Shown: piece after piece, positions 33,352 to 44,772 of the stretch | Layout of the letters: the number at the start of each line of letters is the position of its first letter | Position numbering within the stretch: the stretch's first letter is position 1 | Made by a program: the position numbers and the translations under genes | The notes under the pieces: generated by a model | Databases searched by the model: none | Told to the model about the DNA's origin: nothing | The model's input: only the letters and a program-made list of their open reading frames with translations | Assembly: GCA_027946365.1 (NCBI GenBank) | Contig: JAPEUQ010000025.1 | Location: 1 to 64,000 of the forward strand | DNA length: 64,000 bases | Origin: Kalmusia sp. IMI 367209 | Taxonomy: Eukaryota > Ascomycota > Dothideomycetes > Pleosporales > Didymosphaeriaceae | Reading direction: 5' to 3'

Positions 33352-34619
33352 TCAACACAACTCTTGGTGTTGCTCTCCAGGATCCGCACTCTGATCTAGC
33401 GTTCCACGCATGGGAGACATGACCCGGATAAAAGTCCCGTTCTGAGACGCGGAAGCGGCATGGAAAGATGGTCCCCTAGTCATGACTGCGACCTTAGCCA
33501 CGGAGCTCCTCCTGTACCAGCGGTAAAGACGTCGTGTCACAGTCAGGCAGACGCATATTATAGAGACGCAGTTCTCGGTGATGGTCCAGATCGTCGTGCG
33601 TACAGAGGCGGCAGGATTCGCTGAAAAAACTTGAGCTCTCACACACAAGCGTAATAGACAAGGTACTTGTGTGATTCTTACAGTATGCATCAGGCATTTC
33701 ATGTAGTCTCTGGAGTTCTACAAAGCGGACGATTCCGCACATTCCTGCGCTAGCTACGTGTCAGCGGCGGAAGTATAAAGGATACTGTATAGTCGGATCA
33801 TTTCCTCACATCACTCCCGTACTCAGCGATACACAGACCGCAAGTCTTTCTTTTAATGACATTTGCAGACCGCTGAAGAAGAACCACGGTAACACTGCTA
33901 GGAATATATCAAGGAAGGTGCCATAACCTATATATTGTCAGTCATCATCAGTGCGTAAACGTTAACGGATACAATTGCGAGACGTACCGGTGAGAAACAA
34001 GCCAACCACATCTACATCAAAGTGGCAGTCCCTTTCTGAAACAGGATCGAAATTCGCTTTGACTGGAAAGCACTGCACGAATAGTCCTATGAATTCCAGG
34101 GCTGATAAAACGCCGAGAATTCCAATGCTGATCCAGAGAATGACTTTGTGTCTAGGATTACCTCCGTCATTAGAATGAAACAAGAGATTAAAGATAGTTC
34201 GGTCATCCTACAACTTCTTAACAACGAGCTGCAGCAGAAACAAAACGATTGCTGCCTTGCTGACAAATAACATGAAAGTCAGTAACGCGGGTTGCGCAAA
34301 GATGTACGGCCACATTCGAATTAGATCTTCTCTCGTTACATCATCTCTGCCACGACCAAGACCGCGTTTGGTAGCTTCGATCGTCACCCCAGTGAACGCG
34401 ACGAGTAGAGCCTATCTGAAGATTAGGCCCGGACTGTGAGTATTGCGAAATGATGGTGGCGCGCATACCGTTGCTAGCCATAACAGATAGTCATCGCCTT
34501 TCAGTCCTTGCAAAAGTCGGATCCGGGCCCAGCCTCGGATGCACAAAAATGTAAAAAGCAAGAAAACACTGCCCGGCGGCCACACCGATAAGCACTAGCG
34601 CTGTACCATTTGGCTCCAT
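33352..34619 (-). pseudogene. Fungal rhodopsin-type 7TM membrane protein, six exons, one extra base in exon 1
   Basis: The family (fungal integral membrane proteins with the conserved rhodopsin-like domain, related to PTH11-type receptors) is recognised from an exon-1 segment R..ARIRLLQGLKGDDYLL, the FVSKAAIVLFLLQL helix, FVQCFPVKANFDP, YGTFLDIFLAVLPW and TTIWTITENCVSIICVCL. Exons: 34,619-34,469, 34,411-34,212, 34,151-33,988, 33,927-33,823, 33,744-33,682 and 33,620-33,352. All introns are 57-78 bp with GT/AG. The lengths total 952, one more than a multiple of three. The break is in exon 1 near 34,545-34,560, where MEPNGTALVLIGVAAGQCFL is in one frame and the DDYLL segment in the next, across short T runs. 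It could be a real mutation or a sequence error; otherwise the gene is intact, with about 316 residues. Confidence 0.8.
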
Positions 34620-37181
34620 GATATTGTATCGAAGAGATTTTGCTTCACTTTGAAAGAGTCGATCTTTATATTTGGGCTTCCAACTCAAATGGGGAAGATT
34701 GCACAAGCTTTATGTTCTTCTATTAGCAAGCAGTCACTAGCCCTTCCGCGGAGCGTACAAAAAACAAAATATCAGCATCATACAAGTCTACCATGGATGC
34801 ATCACGAACACAGATCTAGACGCGTCGAGTCTCATTCTCTCGTGTGTTTTTGTTGAGCAGCTGTGTCGTAATAGGGTCCATTGCATGGTATACACATGAG
34901 CCCATCTCAGAGGTCATCCTAGTCAGTCTACTACTGACGTAGGACCGACCGATCGAATGAAAGACTATCACATAACGATTCCAAACATCACACCTCTAAA
35001 GCTATGATGAATTCCCGGTGGCTTTTGCAGAAATGGTCTCAAGGTCTCATAAGCAGGAAGAGACAAGCGCCCATAGTAGTGTATCCTTGAAATTGTGGTT
35101 GCGCGACGGCATCACGTACTCTCTGGCACAAAAGTAAGATTTAGCTTACGAATATCCTCGTGACAGTCGCGTCGCCTGCACAAGAGCCATCGGCATGGAC
35201 TAGGAAGAGAGTGAAAGCCGTACATCCTGCCTTCAATCACGACACTGTGTATCCCACGACTGCGCTTGGTTCATCGAATACCCGGAAAGACTGCGTAGAT
35301 TCGATCATCGGCTGCTCATACTTGGAAGTGCCTGACCATTAGCTACTAATGATTCGCTCTTTGCGGATAGGATTCTGTAAACGATTGAAAAACCGAGCCG
35401 AGTGAAGCCACGGATATGATTTCCTATGCAATTGCGCCTGCCCCCCTTTGATAACGCTGCGCGTGCAGCGCCCGCAAATACCCTACGCTTTTGAGTTATT
35501 AGCGTCATCTTCTAGTCTATTCTGGTTCTCCCTAAGTAGCTACACTACATGGGCCGCCTCTCCGCTGTCATTCGTTGTCGCCGAGATTTACAGTCCAGCT
35601 GCAAATAGCTCAAAGACTTGGACACTAGGGGTTTCCTGCAATTGCACTCCGATGAGCACTTGAGTATCTCGAATCCCCAAGGGCGATCTCGAACTTGAAT
35701 CTAGGTCACCAACTTTCGCGCAGTCTAGCAGGTGGGAAGATGATCTGTGGTTCCTTGTGTGGAGCAGCGACCTTTGCTCACAGTTCAATGATAATGCGTG
35801 AAGTTCATACGTCAAAGCTTCCACGTCTCGGGGTCTGCTCCCCGAGTGTCGCCGACCTGAAGCAAACGTGTCATGTATGTCAAAATTGTGGATGAATTTC
35901 TTGACGATAGTGAAGGAAATAAAAACACATCACATGGCGAGCACTAATTAGGTCCATCGGTGCGAGGTGAAAAAGCTCTTTAGCGAAACAGACAGCGCCG
36001 ATGATGTAATTGGCCCGCGCATTGTTTACATCATGGAGGCGTGCGATGAATGCATGGTCAAACCGCACTGTGAAACAGAGCGGATAGCGGAGAGGGGTAA
36101 TCTTTTAAGCGAGTCAGCTGATTGTCGTAGATGTGGTCGCACAAGGGCATCATAGAATCCCAGTCAGGCAAATAGCTGAAGACAGTTAATCGGGAGCATC
36201 CGCCAGAAGAACCCCTCAAATGGCACTATAGCGCATCAGACGGATTGGGCCTGGTTCACGGAAGCGGAAAATTTGGACGCGTGGAATCGCGTTCTGGCCA
36301 GTGTGCTCTGACACAGAGAAACGTCACAGGTGTCCTCGACTTGTCCGCATACATAGATATATCTCAAGCAGAATCATCGTATACTATTGCAAACGTCTTC
36401 TACTTACCAATAAAATTTGTTACCCTCATGCTGGGAGGTTTAGGAACGTAAGTATGTATTGAACACTGATGTCATCCGGCATACGTCATAGCCTTCATAC
36501 CATTTTCCAAAAGGGATGGTACGAGGCTTGGTGAGTTTGGGTGCGGCGATTACGAGTCGACGACTCTGGTACTCTGGTGCGATCTTTTGATATTTCTGCT
36601 CACATCAGATGGTCAAGAGATGTCAAAATAGGAGGACTAGTTCGAGCGCACTACAACTTCGACTCCATTGTAACTGTTTAAGGAGATAGCTCAGCTCTCG
36701 ATGATGAGCCGGCAAGAGACGTTCAAGCTTAGACACATTTGACCGGTCGATTGTAAGATCTATCGCAAGGGGCTCGCATTAGACCGACCGCAACGAGTAG
36801 CTGAGGTCGAAGATATGTTTTCCCTCCATCCATCTTCCAATGCCGTGTTTCCGCGTCCTCCCGAAACCGGGATGCTAACACCCTTTGTGTTAAACATGAT
36901 GCGCGAATGCCAATATCAAGTGAAACGGGTAACCATATCCGGCCGCCGATCGTGCTTCATTCTAGATCCTACCATTGGACCGGCTCTTTACAATCACGCC
37001 CCTCGGACACAAGATGCCTAAGCTTCTAGCAGGAGACGCCACGCGATGCTGTAGTACTCTGAGCGAAAATGCTGCATGCGGACTGAGACAGTTGTTTCAC
37101 AAGTCACCAGAATGTTCGGGGCTAGCGTCGATCGCGCTTGATCGACTGCTTTGAGTTCACGTCCGTGCATACTCTACACTG
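34620..37181. other. Intergenic stretch, no gene recognised
   Basis: Only short ORFs (60-80 codons) on both strands, none with a recognisable motif or a splice-consistent chain. The minus strand at 35,590-35,890 reads moderately protein-like pieces and could be a decayed gene, but I cannot support a model. Confidence 0.4.
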
Positions 37182-37377
37182 TGTAAGGAGTGAAGTGCGT
37201 GATCCCGTGATAGAATAATCACGTGATGGTTACATGCCAAGATCGCTGCGCAGGCGAGGCGCTAGGAGCGCGCGAGCGCAACACCCCCTAAAAAGCAGGG
37301 GGGAGATAGAGGATAGAAGGTAGATTTCAATCTCATCTCTACTGGAGGAATGCTCGCTGCTTTAATTAATCCTAACA
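37182..37377 (+). mobile_element. Solo LTR, non-RIPed relative of the Gypsy LTRs
   Basis: 196 bp running tgtaaggagtgaagtgcgtg ... ttaattaatcctaaca, with TG...CA ends. Its rever complement aligns along its whole length with the LTR at 10,119-10,311 and with the first about 85 bp of the LTR at 3,426. Here C and G are kept where those copies have T and A, so this copy largely escaped RIP. It lies in the opposite orientation to the full element. The 5 bases on each side (cactg / ggtgg) do not match, so no target duplication is visible. It contains GC-rich palindromic pieces (gaataatcacgtgatggtta; cgctaggagcgcgcgagcg). Confidence 0.85.
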
Positions 37378-38136
37378 GGTGGAGTGATTAGCCGCTAGGA
37401 TTAGCAGAGCGTTTCTCTATTTAGTCATGATTATTCACTGATTTCTAGACTACGAGTCTAACTTACATCGCTTTCGCTGTCACCGAGTCGATCGCTCGGC
37501 CCGTCCCGCAGCCTCTCTTGAGCAACTGCAACAGAAGGCCTTATTCCACAATGCGTCAACCTGGATTCTGTGGCGAACAGGCCAAAAATAGCAGTTCGAC
37601 AGTGATAAGAGAAAGAGATCTAGAAACTGGGGCTGTGAATAGCAGCAACCTTGCTGACACCCAAAATAGAGTTATGCTAGGACCCAGAAAAGAACCCCGC
37701 AACTACGCCTGAGCTATTCGACAACAGAATCGGCCGCCTGATAGAAATGCCTTGCTTCGCCAACCCTTCTTAGGTCAGTGCTTCGACATTGTTCATATGA
37801 AACTCCTCTTCAAACATGAAATTCACACATGAAATTCACACAACTATCTCACTTGCAATAGACCATTTGCTGATGCCAATCTCCCTCAGCAACATCTTCG
37901 CGATTTGTCAATCTATCACAAATGTAATAATTCTTCGACTCCACAGCCACAGCATGGAAAGTTATGTATCATGATTGCAGTCATACACAATGTTTGAATA
38001 CTGAACCTTGATTACTAATCCTAGCTTGCCACCTATCTAGTGCTCCCACCCTGTGATGAACACGATCGAAGACGAACCCGCTCTCATCGTCACTACCATA
38101 GTTCTCGCGGGTCTTACAGTCGAAGAGGAAGCAAAA
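37378..38136. other. Intergenic stretch, no gene recognised
   Basis: A 64-codon plus-strand ORF at 37,518-37,712 has no motif and is not called. A local direct duplication, catgaaattcaca twice, is seen at 37,816-37,842. Nothing else is supported. Confidence 0.4.
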
Positions 38137-39179
38137 TCATGCGACAGTCGATCCCTCTCCACGGCAGAAACTCTCGAAGACGGCGGTTAACATGGTGCTA
38201 AACTGTTGCACTTCTGGCATGTCATAGGCCCTTACCATCGTCTTTAAGGGTGAGCAATCTTCTTTTTCGCCGTCTGCATTTGTTAGTGGATTTATGTGGG
38301 TGTGAGGGAAGACGGACCTGTCCAGTGCAACCCCACGAATGAGCGTACTATATCTTCACTTGCACCTAAACAAGACGCAAGATTAGCTGCCATAGGCAGC
38401 TTCCAGCGTGGACCGAATAGCTCGGCAACTTCTATGAGGGCTAGGAGTTTCTCTTCGTCGATGTTCCTGCCGTTCGTACGGAGAAGCAATGTTGGATATG
38501 CCCAGGGGGGTCGTTTCTCCGTGGACCATGTCGCAAAGCTCTCGAAATCAGGCCGTAGAGTCAACAGCCCGTGTTCGATCATTTCCGAAGCCGGGACTAT
38601 CTTACATTTGTCTTGGAATTTTAGTGCACCCTGCGACAGGTACTCTCCGAAGTAGAAATCTTTCAATCGAATCTTTTCAAGCTCTCTCAAGTCTGCGTCG
38701 TTTGGACCGTAAGCCTTGATAAGATCCATATCTCGGAGAAAAGTTCCTGCGGCAAACTTTGTAGTATCGATGACGCAGAGGAAAATGTCATGAAACTCTG
38801 ACCCGTCTCTTAAACTTGCATGCAGATGGAAGATGTACACCAGCGCAAATAAAAGTGAGCTCGTCCAGGAGACGAAATTGTCGTCGGGCCCTTTCCTCCA
38901 CCATAAGTGCCGGCATAGCACCCTGGCCACACACTTGTCGTCCTGAGCAAATATGTCGAGTTTGCTCTTTGGTACAGCTTCCTTGGCAGCCATTGATCGA
39001 GTCCAAGCCGCAGTCGTTTCCCCCTGTGACTTTAGTGTAAATACCCGAAACAGGTAACGAGGGATTTCGTGAAAGGTTCGTGAAAGCCATGCTTTTTGCC
39101 CTGATGGGCGGAAGAGAAGGTCCTCGGAAGCAGAAAGATCCAACGCATTCAACTCGTGAATAAGGTCTTCCGGTATCAT
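38137..39179 (-). CDS. DUF7587-domain protein, 332 residues, one intron
   Basis: Intact minus-strand gene. Exon 1 is 39,179-38,318 and exon 2 is 38,273-38,137; the 44-bp intron reads gtccgt...cactaac...atgcag. Exon lengths sum to 999, giving 333 codons with the TGA. The unspliced frame would instead stop at 38,292 and lose the last 45 residues, which read as normal protein (KTMVRAYDMPEVQQFSTML). The DUF7587 pattern is clear: RYLFRVFT near residue 42, then DDKCVARVLCRHLWW, the FVSWTSSLLFALVYIFH block, FLCVIDTTKFAAGTFLRDMD and FYFGEYLSQGALKFQDKC. The family is common in filamentous ascomycetes and of unknown function. The R...S-W-T-S...E-Y-L arrangement recalls ADP-ribosyltransferase-like folds, but that is only my inference. 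No damage is seen, unlike in many neighbours. Confidence 0.85.
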
Positions 39180-40909
39180 CTTTTGCTGGTTAACTATATG
39201 TCAATTTATTCGACACAGTAAAATGTTAAATTTTGTGCGATGCGGCTTCTCAAATGTCGCTACTTGTGTTTGCGAACTCAGGGATCGCGCCAACAGACCG
39301 CCGTTTGCGGCATTGCAATGAGAGCCCGAAATTCGCTTTCGGTCGTTGAACGTTACGTTGATTTTATTATCGTCTAGAACCAGAGATTGTGCACATGTCA
39401 AAAGTGCTATAACCAACGTAAGCAGAAAATACTCGGTCAAACTTGTCAACTGCCACGCCCCCATCAAGAGATGGTCATATCCGCAAGTTGATTTTTCATA
39501 CGGCATAATTCTAAGGCTGCTGCATATAAAAAGTGGAAATTTTCTAAATGTGAGATTTCATTTTGAGAATCACTGATGTCTACTATGTCAAAGGTCTATA
39601 TCTGAAAAAGAGATCTCCAGTCACACCTAGATTATACTTCGGAACCCAGCTCCATAGCATTCCGTCCATACTCTGGATTTACGACCCCCGCCTGAGATAC
39701 CCAAGTACGCTCTGCAGACTCACACGTTAACCCCCACCGCCTCTTGCCACCCTAATTCAAAGGAAGTCTAGAACCTCGTTTTACAATTACTGCTCGCGCT
39801 TGCTCACCTCCACGTAGAGCCGGCCTGTCATTGTATACACCTGTATGACCGTTTGCAGAACCCGAAGCATCCGGAGACTCCGCCCGCTTCCGCTCATACA
39901 CAACATGTAACACATCCTTCACATGTCTTGCAATGCATAGGGTCTATCCCAAGTGAATTGCTGTAGCATGCCGTACAGGTGGTAACGGCTCCCCACTCTT
40001 CCGAAGAGTGCAATCCATAGTCTAGGCTCGGATCGTCTGATTTCTTTGTTGTGCCTCAAACCGATTCGCAAAAAGCTCAATCTGACGGATGAATCTCAAT
40101 CCTTTCTATAATTTTTCAGAAACGGTGCAGATCGCAAACCGTCAGCTTGAATCTTCCAAACAGGTGTAGCAAGGTTAATGAGTGGCGGTCCAAATTCTGC
40201 TGATAGACTGGATATATAGTCTCCAATTGCGTGAGGAGAAGAGGGAAGAGCGCTATTAGATCTGAATGTTGCGCTCTCCTATTGCGCCCTCTATTCTAAC
40301 ATAGCCGATTGCGCGTCTTTACTACGTGGACGCACATTCGTTGAAACTATATAGAAGGAGGAATGGACGGCATATGTCTTCTTAGGTTTGAAGAGACGCA
40401 TATCGGAGAAATTTGAAAATATGTTGATTACTCCGATAGTCTCTAATGCTTCCGCCTTGTGTATTAATAATACTAACGCCCTGTTATCGTGGAGGCGCTG
40501 AAGCGCGATAACTAGCTAGCTCGTTACTAAGCGTAGCTGCTCCCGCGACTCACAATATCCTGCACAAAAATAAGCACGCTAGACTGCTGCGCCACAAGAT
40601 ATCAGATTAAACGTCTCGTCCTGAAATAGTCTATTAGAAGACAAGTTAACAAAATCTGGATGTATTGTAGGTACAAACGTTGCCGGCCGTTCCATGTTAT
40701 CTGTCAGCAACGTAACGCCGACGAACTTGAAGCGAACTCTAGGAGTAGTCTTCTAACGCGGTAGCATGACTTCCAAGCCTCTCATTGCTTGTTGCAAGTT
40801 ATACCCCGTATCCTGGCCAAGAAAAATAGAAGCGAAATGGACAAATGCCAAATTTAGCATAGTTTAACTTGCCAAGTCAATCTTCGTTCAATTCTAACTA
40901 CATGAATGA
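39180..40909. other. Intergenic stretch, no gene recognised
   Basis: Short ORFs only. The 5' region of the DUF7587 gene (minus) lies at 39,180-39,500 and a 101-codon minus ORF there has no recognisable motif. A hairpin-capable sequence (gttatcgtggaggcgctgaagcgcgataac) is at about 40,486-40,515, with no RNA family recognised. Confidence 0.4.
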
Positions 40910-42606
40910 CTAAAGACTAGGAGATATTGTGAGAGTAAGCCCTCCCTCCGTATCCAAATCATCGAGGAAGTAGCCAAAACCCGACGAATGAGAACTGTAG
41001 GGCGGTTTGGCTCGTGTCCATACTCCTTGTCGACGCTTTGTGCCCCGGTTGTGAGTAACTTCGACCTGAATACCTTAGTCCACATTTCCCACGTGTGTTT
41101 GGGCAAGAGAAAAGGTCTCTTTGAGCCCATCAATTCCCTGCCCTACGCCACCTCTTTCAGACTCCGTGATGGTGGTCAGCGAATCAGGATGCCATGCATG
41201 TGGCGGAATCTTGTCATCAATTTGCCTCAATGCTTCCTTTCGGATTGTTTGCGTCATAGCATTGAGAATATCTCTTTCATGGTTCTCTCCGATTATGTCC
41301 TTCTGAGCGTCGAGGTCTGGTGGCCTCCAATTTAAGTATATCTTTTGATGTGACGTAGGCTCCGCAAAACACCCAGGATGGGCTCGAAAATATAGTAGGC
41401 AGCAAAAGCAAGCCGGCTTGCTGCACACGACAAATGAATCGCCGTTCACAAATTGCAATTTGCCCACATAAAAGTGCTCCAGGACCTGGACCTCAGCGTG
41501 CACGCGGGGTTTCAAACTAGGCTCTCAGTAGTTGTCTAAGAAGCGACGTGATAAGTTGTACTTTGCATCCATCTCAGCTAGGTTTCTTTGGTAGCTGTCA
41601 AGGTCGGGAGATTTGGCAGGTAACATGCGGACCATCATACTTTCCAAAGTGGTCTTTCCATCTACTAGAGGTATCACAGATCTAATGGGAATAGGAACAC
41701 TACACACTTCAAAGTTATGGAGGATATCAGATAGATTTAAAGAATAAGAAAGCAAGTCGTTGGCTGCTCAAAAATGGTGACCAAGCCTTCCGATATAGTG
41801 CCTGACTAAGGAAAAGGCGTGGTGGATTGCGTCTTTGTTGCTTTTGTAGCTTGGCTCTGTACCAAGTCTCGCGAGAAGCTACATGGAGTCTGATTTTCAT
41901 TCGTGATAGGCAAAGTGACACAGATCTCCAGCATCTCTTTTATTATTCTAGCGCCGCAGCTATTGTGCAAGACCATGAACTTCATCTACTATTTATCAGA
42001 AATTGATACAATTTTGCTGTGGCGCAGACGTGGTCAATCAGTAAACTTACTGTCGTCATGCTCTTGATTATTCAGTTGCTTGAGACATCGTTGTAGCAAG
42101 GGTTTTAGATGGCTTTTATATGCCTTAATTCTTGAAGCTACGAATTTGATACACTTTGCGGCCAGCTCATGAACTTCTTCTAGAGTGATCCCGGCTGTCT
42201 TGACTGACACCTGATATATCTGGGCCAATAGCGAATCTAGGAAGGGGATCATCTTGGTAGACTGGCTTGTGTTCGAAGCTACCCAGAAGATATGTCCCTA
42301 AGGCTTCGACTCCAGTCCGATAGCGGTCACAGTATCACCACCTTTGTCATAATCACACATGTACGCCAAGTCGCAGAGGAATTTCCGTATCAGATGCTTG
42401 CGCGATAGGTTTGAGAGTTCTATGCCATTGTATGTCATCTCTCGCATGTGCTCACCTCTCGTCCTACCAAGCGTATACAGGAGGACAAGTGGTTCGAAGA
42501 ACCGACTGAGCTGACGTTCGCGCGATTCAAGACGAGGTCGTTTAGTGGACGTCTGCATCATTCTGGAGGCCAAGTTTTCTCTGCGGCGTTTCTTGCTTTT
42601 GGCCAT
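40910..42606 (-). pseudogene. OTT_1508-type deaminase-fold protein, broken by C-to-T stop codons
   Basis: The conserved core lies at about 41,515-41,330 on the minus strand: RVHAEVQVLEHFY (the HAE zinc-ligand/catalytic motif), SKPACFCCLLYFR (the paired Cys motif), then SHQKIYLNWRPP. This is the signature of the fungal branch of the OTT_1508-type nucleic acid/nucleotide deaminase family. The N-terminus (MAKSKKRRRENL at 42,606) is basic. The reading frame continues across four stop codons: TAG 42,298-42,300, TAG 41,806-41,808, TGA 41,525-41,527 and TAA 41,075-41,077. Each has good family-like sequence on both sides (for example AKYNLSRRFLDNY before the third), and each is one C-to-T step from a Gln or Arg codon. 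At least one intron is expected near 42,045 (gacgacagtaagt). The gene was complete but is now almost certainly non-functional. Confidence 0.8.
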
Positions 42607-42959
42607 ATTTGCAGCCAGGCAGCACGGAGGATGCCCTTATCAATAGCGGATACATCAGGCTACATTAAGGGATCCGGAATGCGTCCACAGCGTACCCTTG
42701 CAGCCTCGTTTATGCAATCTGAGGTAATGTACGACTAAAGAGTATGATCTTGATGTTGCATCCTGAGACTGTCCCACATATTAAGTACAAGCAGGGTTAC
42801 ATTTAACAGATGTCGTCGGGTCCATCATTGAAAATGCTAATCTATTCGACAGAGCGCTCGTGATAGAGCGGCTAAGAGTCTAACCCGTGTACGGCTAGCT
42901 CGTTGCGCCGTAGTTAAGAGTTGGAGAACAGGCGCCTCAACTTATAAATTCAACTCTAG

Positions 42960-43853
42960 ACAAATCACTCTTTCCAGTGGCCAAAACACGTCTTCAATGG
43001 CATCAAAGCTGTAAGTGATGGATTTATGGGCAAATGCACCTTGCAAAGGTACAAGTGCTGGGTCTTCAAGCTGGAAACAGACTCCCGTCTGAGATACATG
43101 TGACCTATCATATCAAGTTGTCTTAGCCCTTGTTGAACCATCCTTTTGCACGGATATCCCTGAGAATTTACCCCCCTTACTGCTTTCCCGAGCAAGGAGA
43201 TCTCATCACCAAACTTCCTCGCTTCGCCAAGACCCCTTGCATGAAGCCCATAGTATGAGCCACTTAATCGTCGCCTCCTTAACTCTATACACGTAACATA
43301 TCCTCCCAATTGAAGCTCTCTGGCAATGGACTGTCAACAGCGACAATTTCCGAAGCCTCCAACGCAACTCTGTGCCCCGACTGGGTCTTTATGAACCCCT
43401 CCAACGTCCAGTAGGTGTGGTGGGAGCTACAAAGAAATGTTATCGCTAAGTCATGCTAGTGTCGCGAAAGATCGAGGTTGGCTCAAGAAATACACACCAT
43501 TCGCCTCTACGCTCGCTTGCTCGCCTTCTATTCCCAGGTCCATTCCTTTGCAAGTCCTCAGAATATGTACCGTTGAGATACTTACCAAGCAGTCGCCTAA
43601 CCTGTCAAGTGTATCGTCGCTTGGCTCTCTCTAGCTTCAAGATGTGTTATACGTTCCCGATTTCATTTGCAATATTCTTGGATTACCCATACTCTTCGAT
43701 GGCTCCAGCATTAAGATTTGCTTTAACGCAGAGTCGCAAGGCACCATCACCCATAGCAATGGCAAGAATGTCGCGTATTTCAGCCCGAGTCACGATTAAT
43801 CACTCTAAGAGCGAGAGGCCCTCCGAAATGTCCACTATTAGGTCCTTGTGCAT
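42960..43853 (-). pseudogene. Unidentified multi-exon gene relic with four C-to-T stop codons
   Basis: A protein-like frame starting at ATG 43,853 (MHKDLIVDISEGLSLLE) continues through TGA 43,800-43,802, TAA 43,683-43,685, TAA 43,647-43,649 and TGA 43,605-43,607. Coherent sequence lies between them (RAEIRDILAIAMGDGALRL, SKNIANEIGNV, RRLLGKYLNGTYSEDLQRN). A 69-bp intron candidate (gtgtat...gcgataac...ttgtag) then joins it to a frame reading CSHHTYWTLEGFIKTQSGHR and ESFNWEDML. Each stop is one C-to-T change from CGA or CAA. I do not recognise the family. Degradation style matches the adjacent deaminase pseudogene. Confidence 0.6.
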
Positions 43854-43944
43854 TCAAGCGGGTGAAAATGTACATGTTGGGATGCCAATGGGACGCTGTC
43901 GAGCAGCAGAAGTGGCGAGTATACAAGGAGAAGATCTACTACTC

Positions 43945-44197
43945 ATTGTTAGGGTTATCATCGCGCTAACCCTTGCTACGAGTCGTTATACCTAGACCTG
44001 GTGGGTTCGGTTTATTTGGCCTGCCTTTCTTCTCCGCTCCTTTCTTCTCCACTCCTTTCTTCTCCGCTCCTTTCTTCTCCGCTCCTTTCTTCTTTAGCCC
44101 CTTTAGCTCATTTGGCTCCTGTGGTTGCTCTGGCTCCTTTGGCGGCTCCTCTGCATCCTTCTGCGTTCGCAGCCTCTGATCCTCTGCCTCTACGTCT
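43945..44197 (-). pseudogene. Detached C-terminal tail of a second SNF2-type helicase gene copy
   Basis: The minus strand reads DVEAEDQRLRTQKDAEEPP, Pro/Glu repeats, a KKGAEKKG repeat, NPPG and TTRSKG then a stop at 43,966-43,968. The tail of the helicase gene at 44,773 reads the same DVEAEDQRLRTQKDAEEPP ... LTRSKG. Similarity continues a little into the 3' flank (cgctaacccttgctacgagt shared). The tail is cut at about 44,197, exactly where the dispersed iteron repeat begins. The spacer repeats differ: KKGAE here, PEQ in the larger copy. Confidence 0.8.
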
Positions 44198-44470
44198 CAA
44201 TGCACTGCAGGGGAGGGAACATCCTAGTACGTAAGCGTGGGGGTTGATCTGCAATGTAATGCAATGTAATGCAATGTAATGCAATGTAATGTAATGTAAT
44301 GCAATGTCATGTAATGCAATTCAATGTAATGTAATGCAATATAATATAGGGGAAGGATTACCCTAGTTAAGAAGCGTAGGGCTCATCCGCCAATTCGATT
44401 TTGATTTCACGGAATATGGCAAGATGCTGGAGTTCCATGGAATGATCTACAACTACCTAGGCTACTATAT
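44198..44470 (+). repeat. Dispersed iteron repeat, copy B (short)
   Basis: Begins tcaatgcactgcaggggagg, then a simple (caatgtaatg)n stretch at 44,250-44,340, then gtagggctcatccgccaatt and the conserved frame FDFDFTEYGKMLEFHGMIYN. It loses similarity to copies A and C after about 44,455. It sits at the broken 5' edge of the helicase tail fragment. Confidence 0.75.
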
Positions 44471-44772
44471 TAAAATCTATAGTTAGGAAAAGTGATATCT
44501 CTGGTTGCTAAAAGATCGCGGTTATGTATACAGTCACAATTAGGGTCACGCCGCGTGTGGGATGTGTCTTGAAAGGAAGCTCATGATCTACCCATAGGTG
44601 CAAGAGACTATCCTAAGGGGTGGATTGAAACCACCAATGCAATGCCTTCCTCGCTCGCCACAAACCATGCACGTGCGTAATTAACGCCTGTTACCACTCG
44701 AACGGGCAGCCAAGCTACATCTAGATCTGAGCTACCCTACTTCCGATCCCCATTGTCGGGATGGTCAGCACG
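44471..44772. other. Short unannotated gap
   Basis: Sequence between iteron repeat copy B and the 3' end of the helicase gene. No gene or repeat was recognised. Confidence 0.4.

Noticed and set aside
37177..37382. Target-site duplication around the solo LTR
   Set aside because: The flanking 5-mers cactg and ggtgg differ; none is claimed.
40486..42960. Possible tRNA-like hairpins near 40,490 and 42,860
   Set aside because: The four-arm layout with a T-loop (GTTCRANNC) could not be found in either place.
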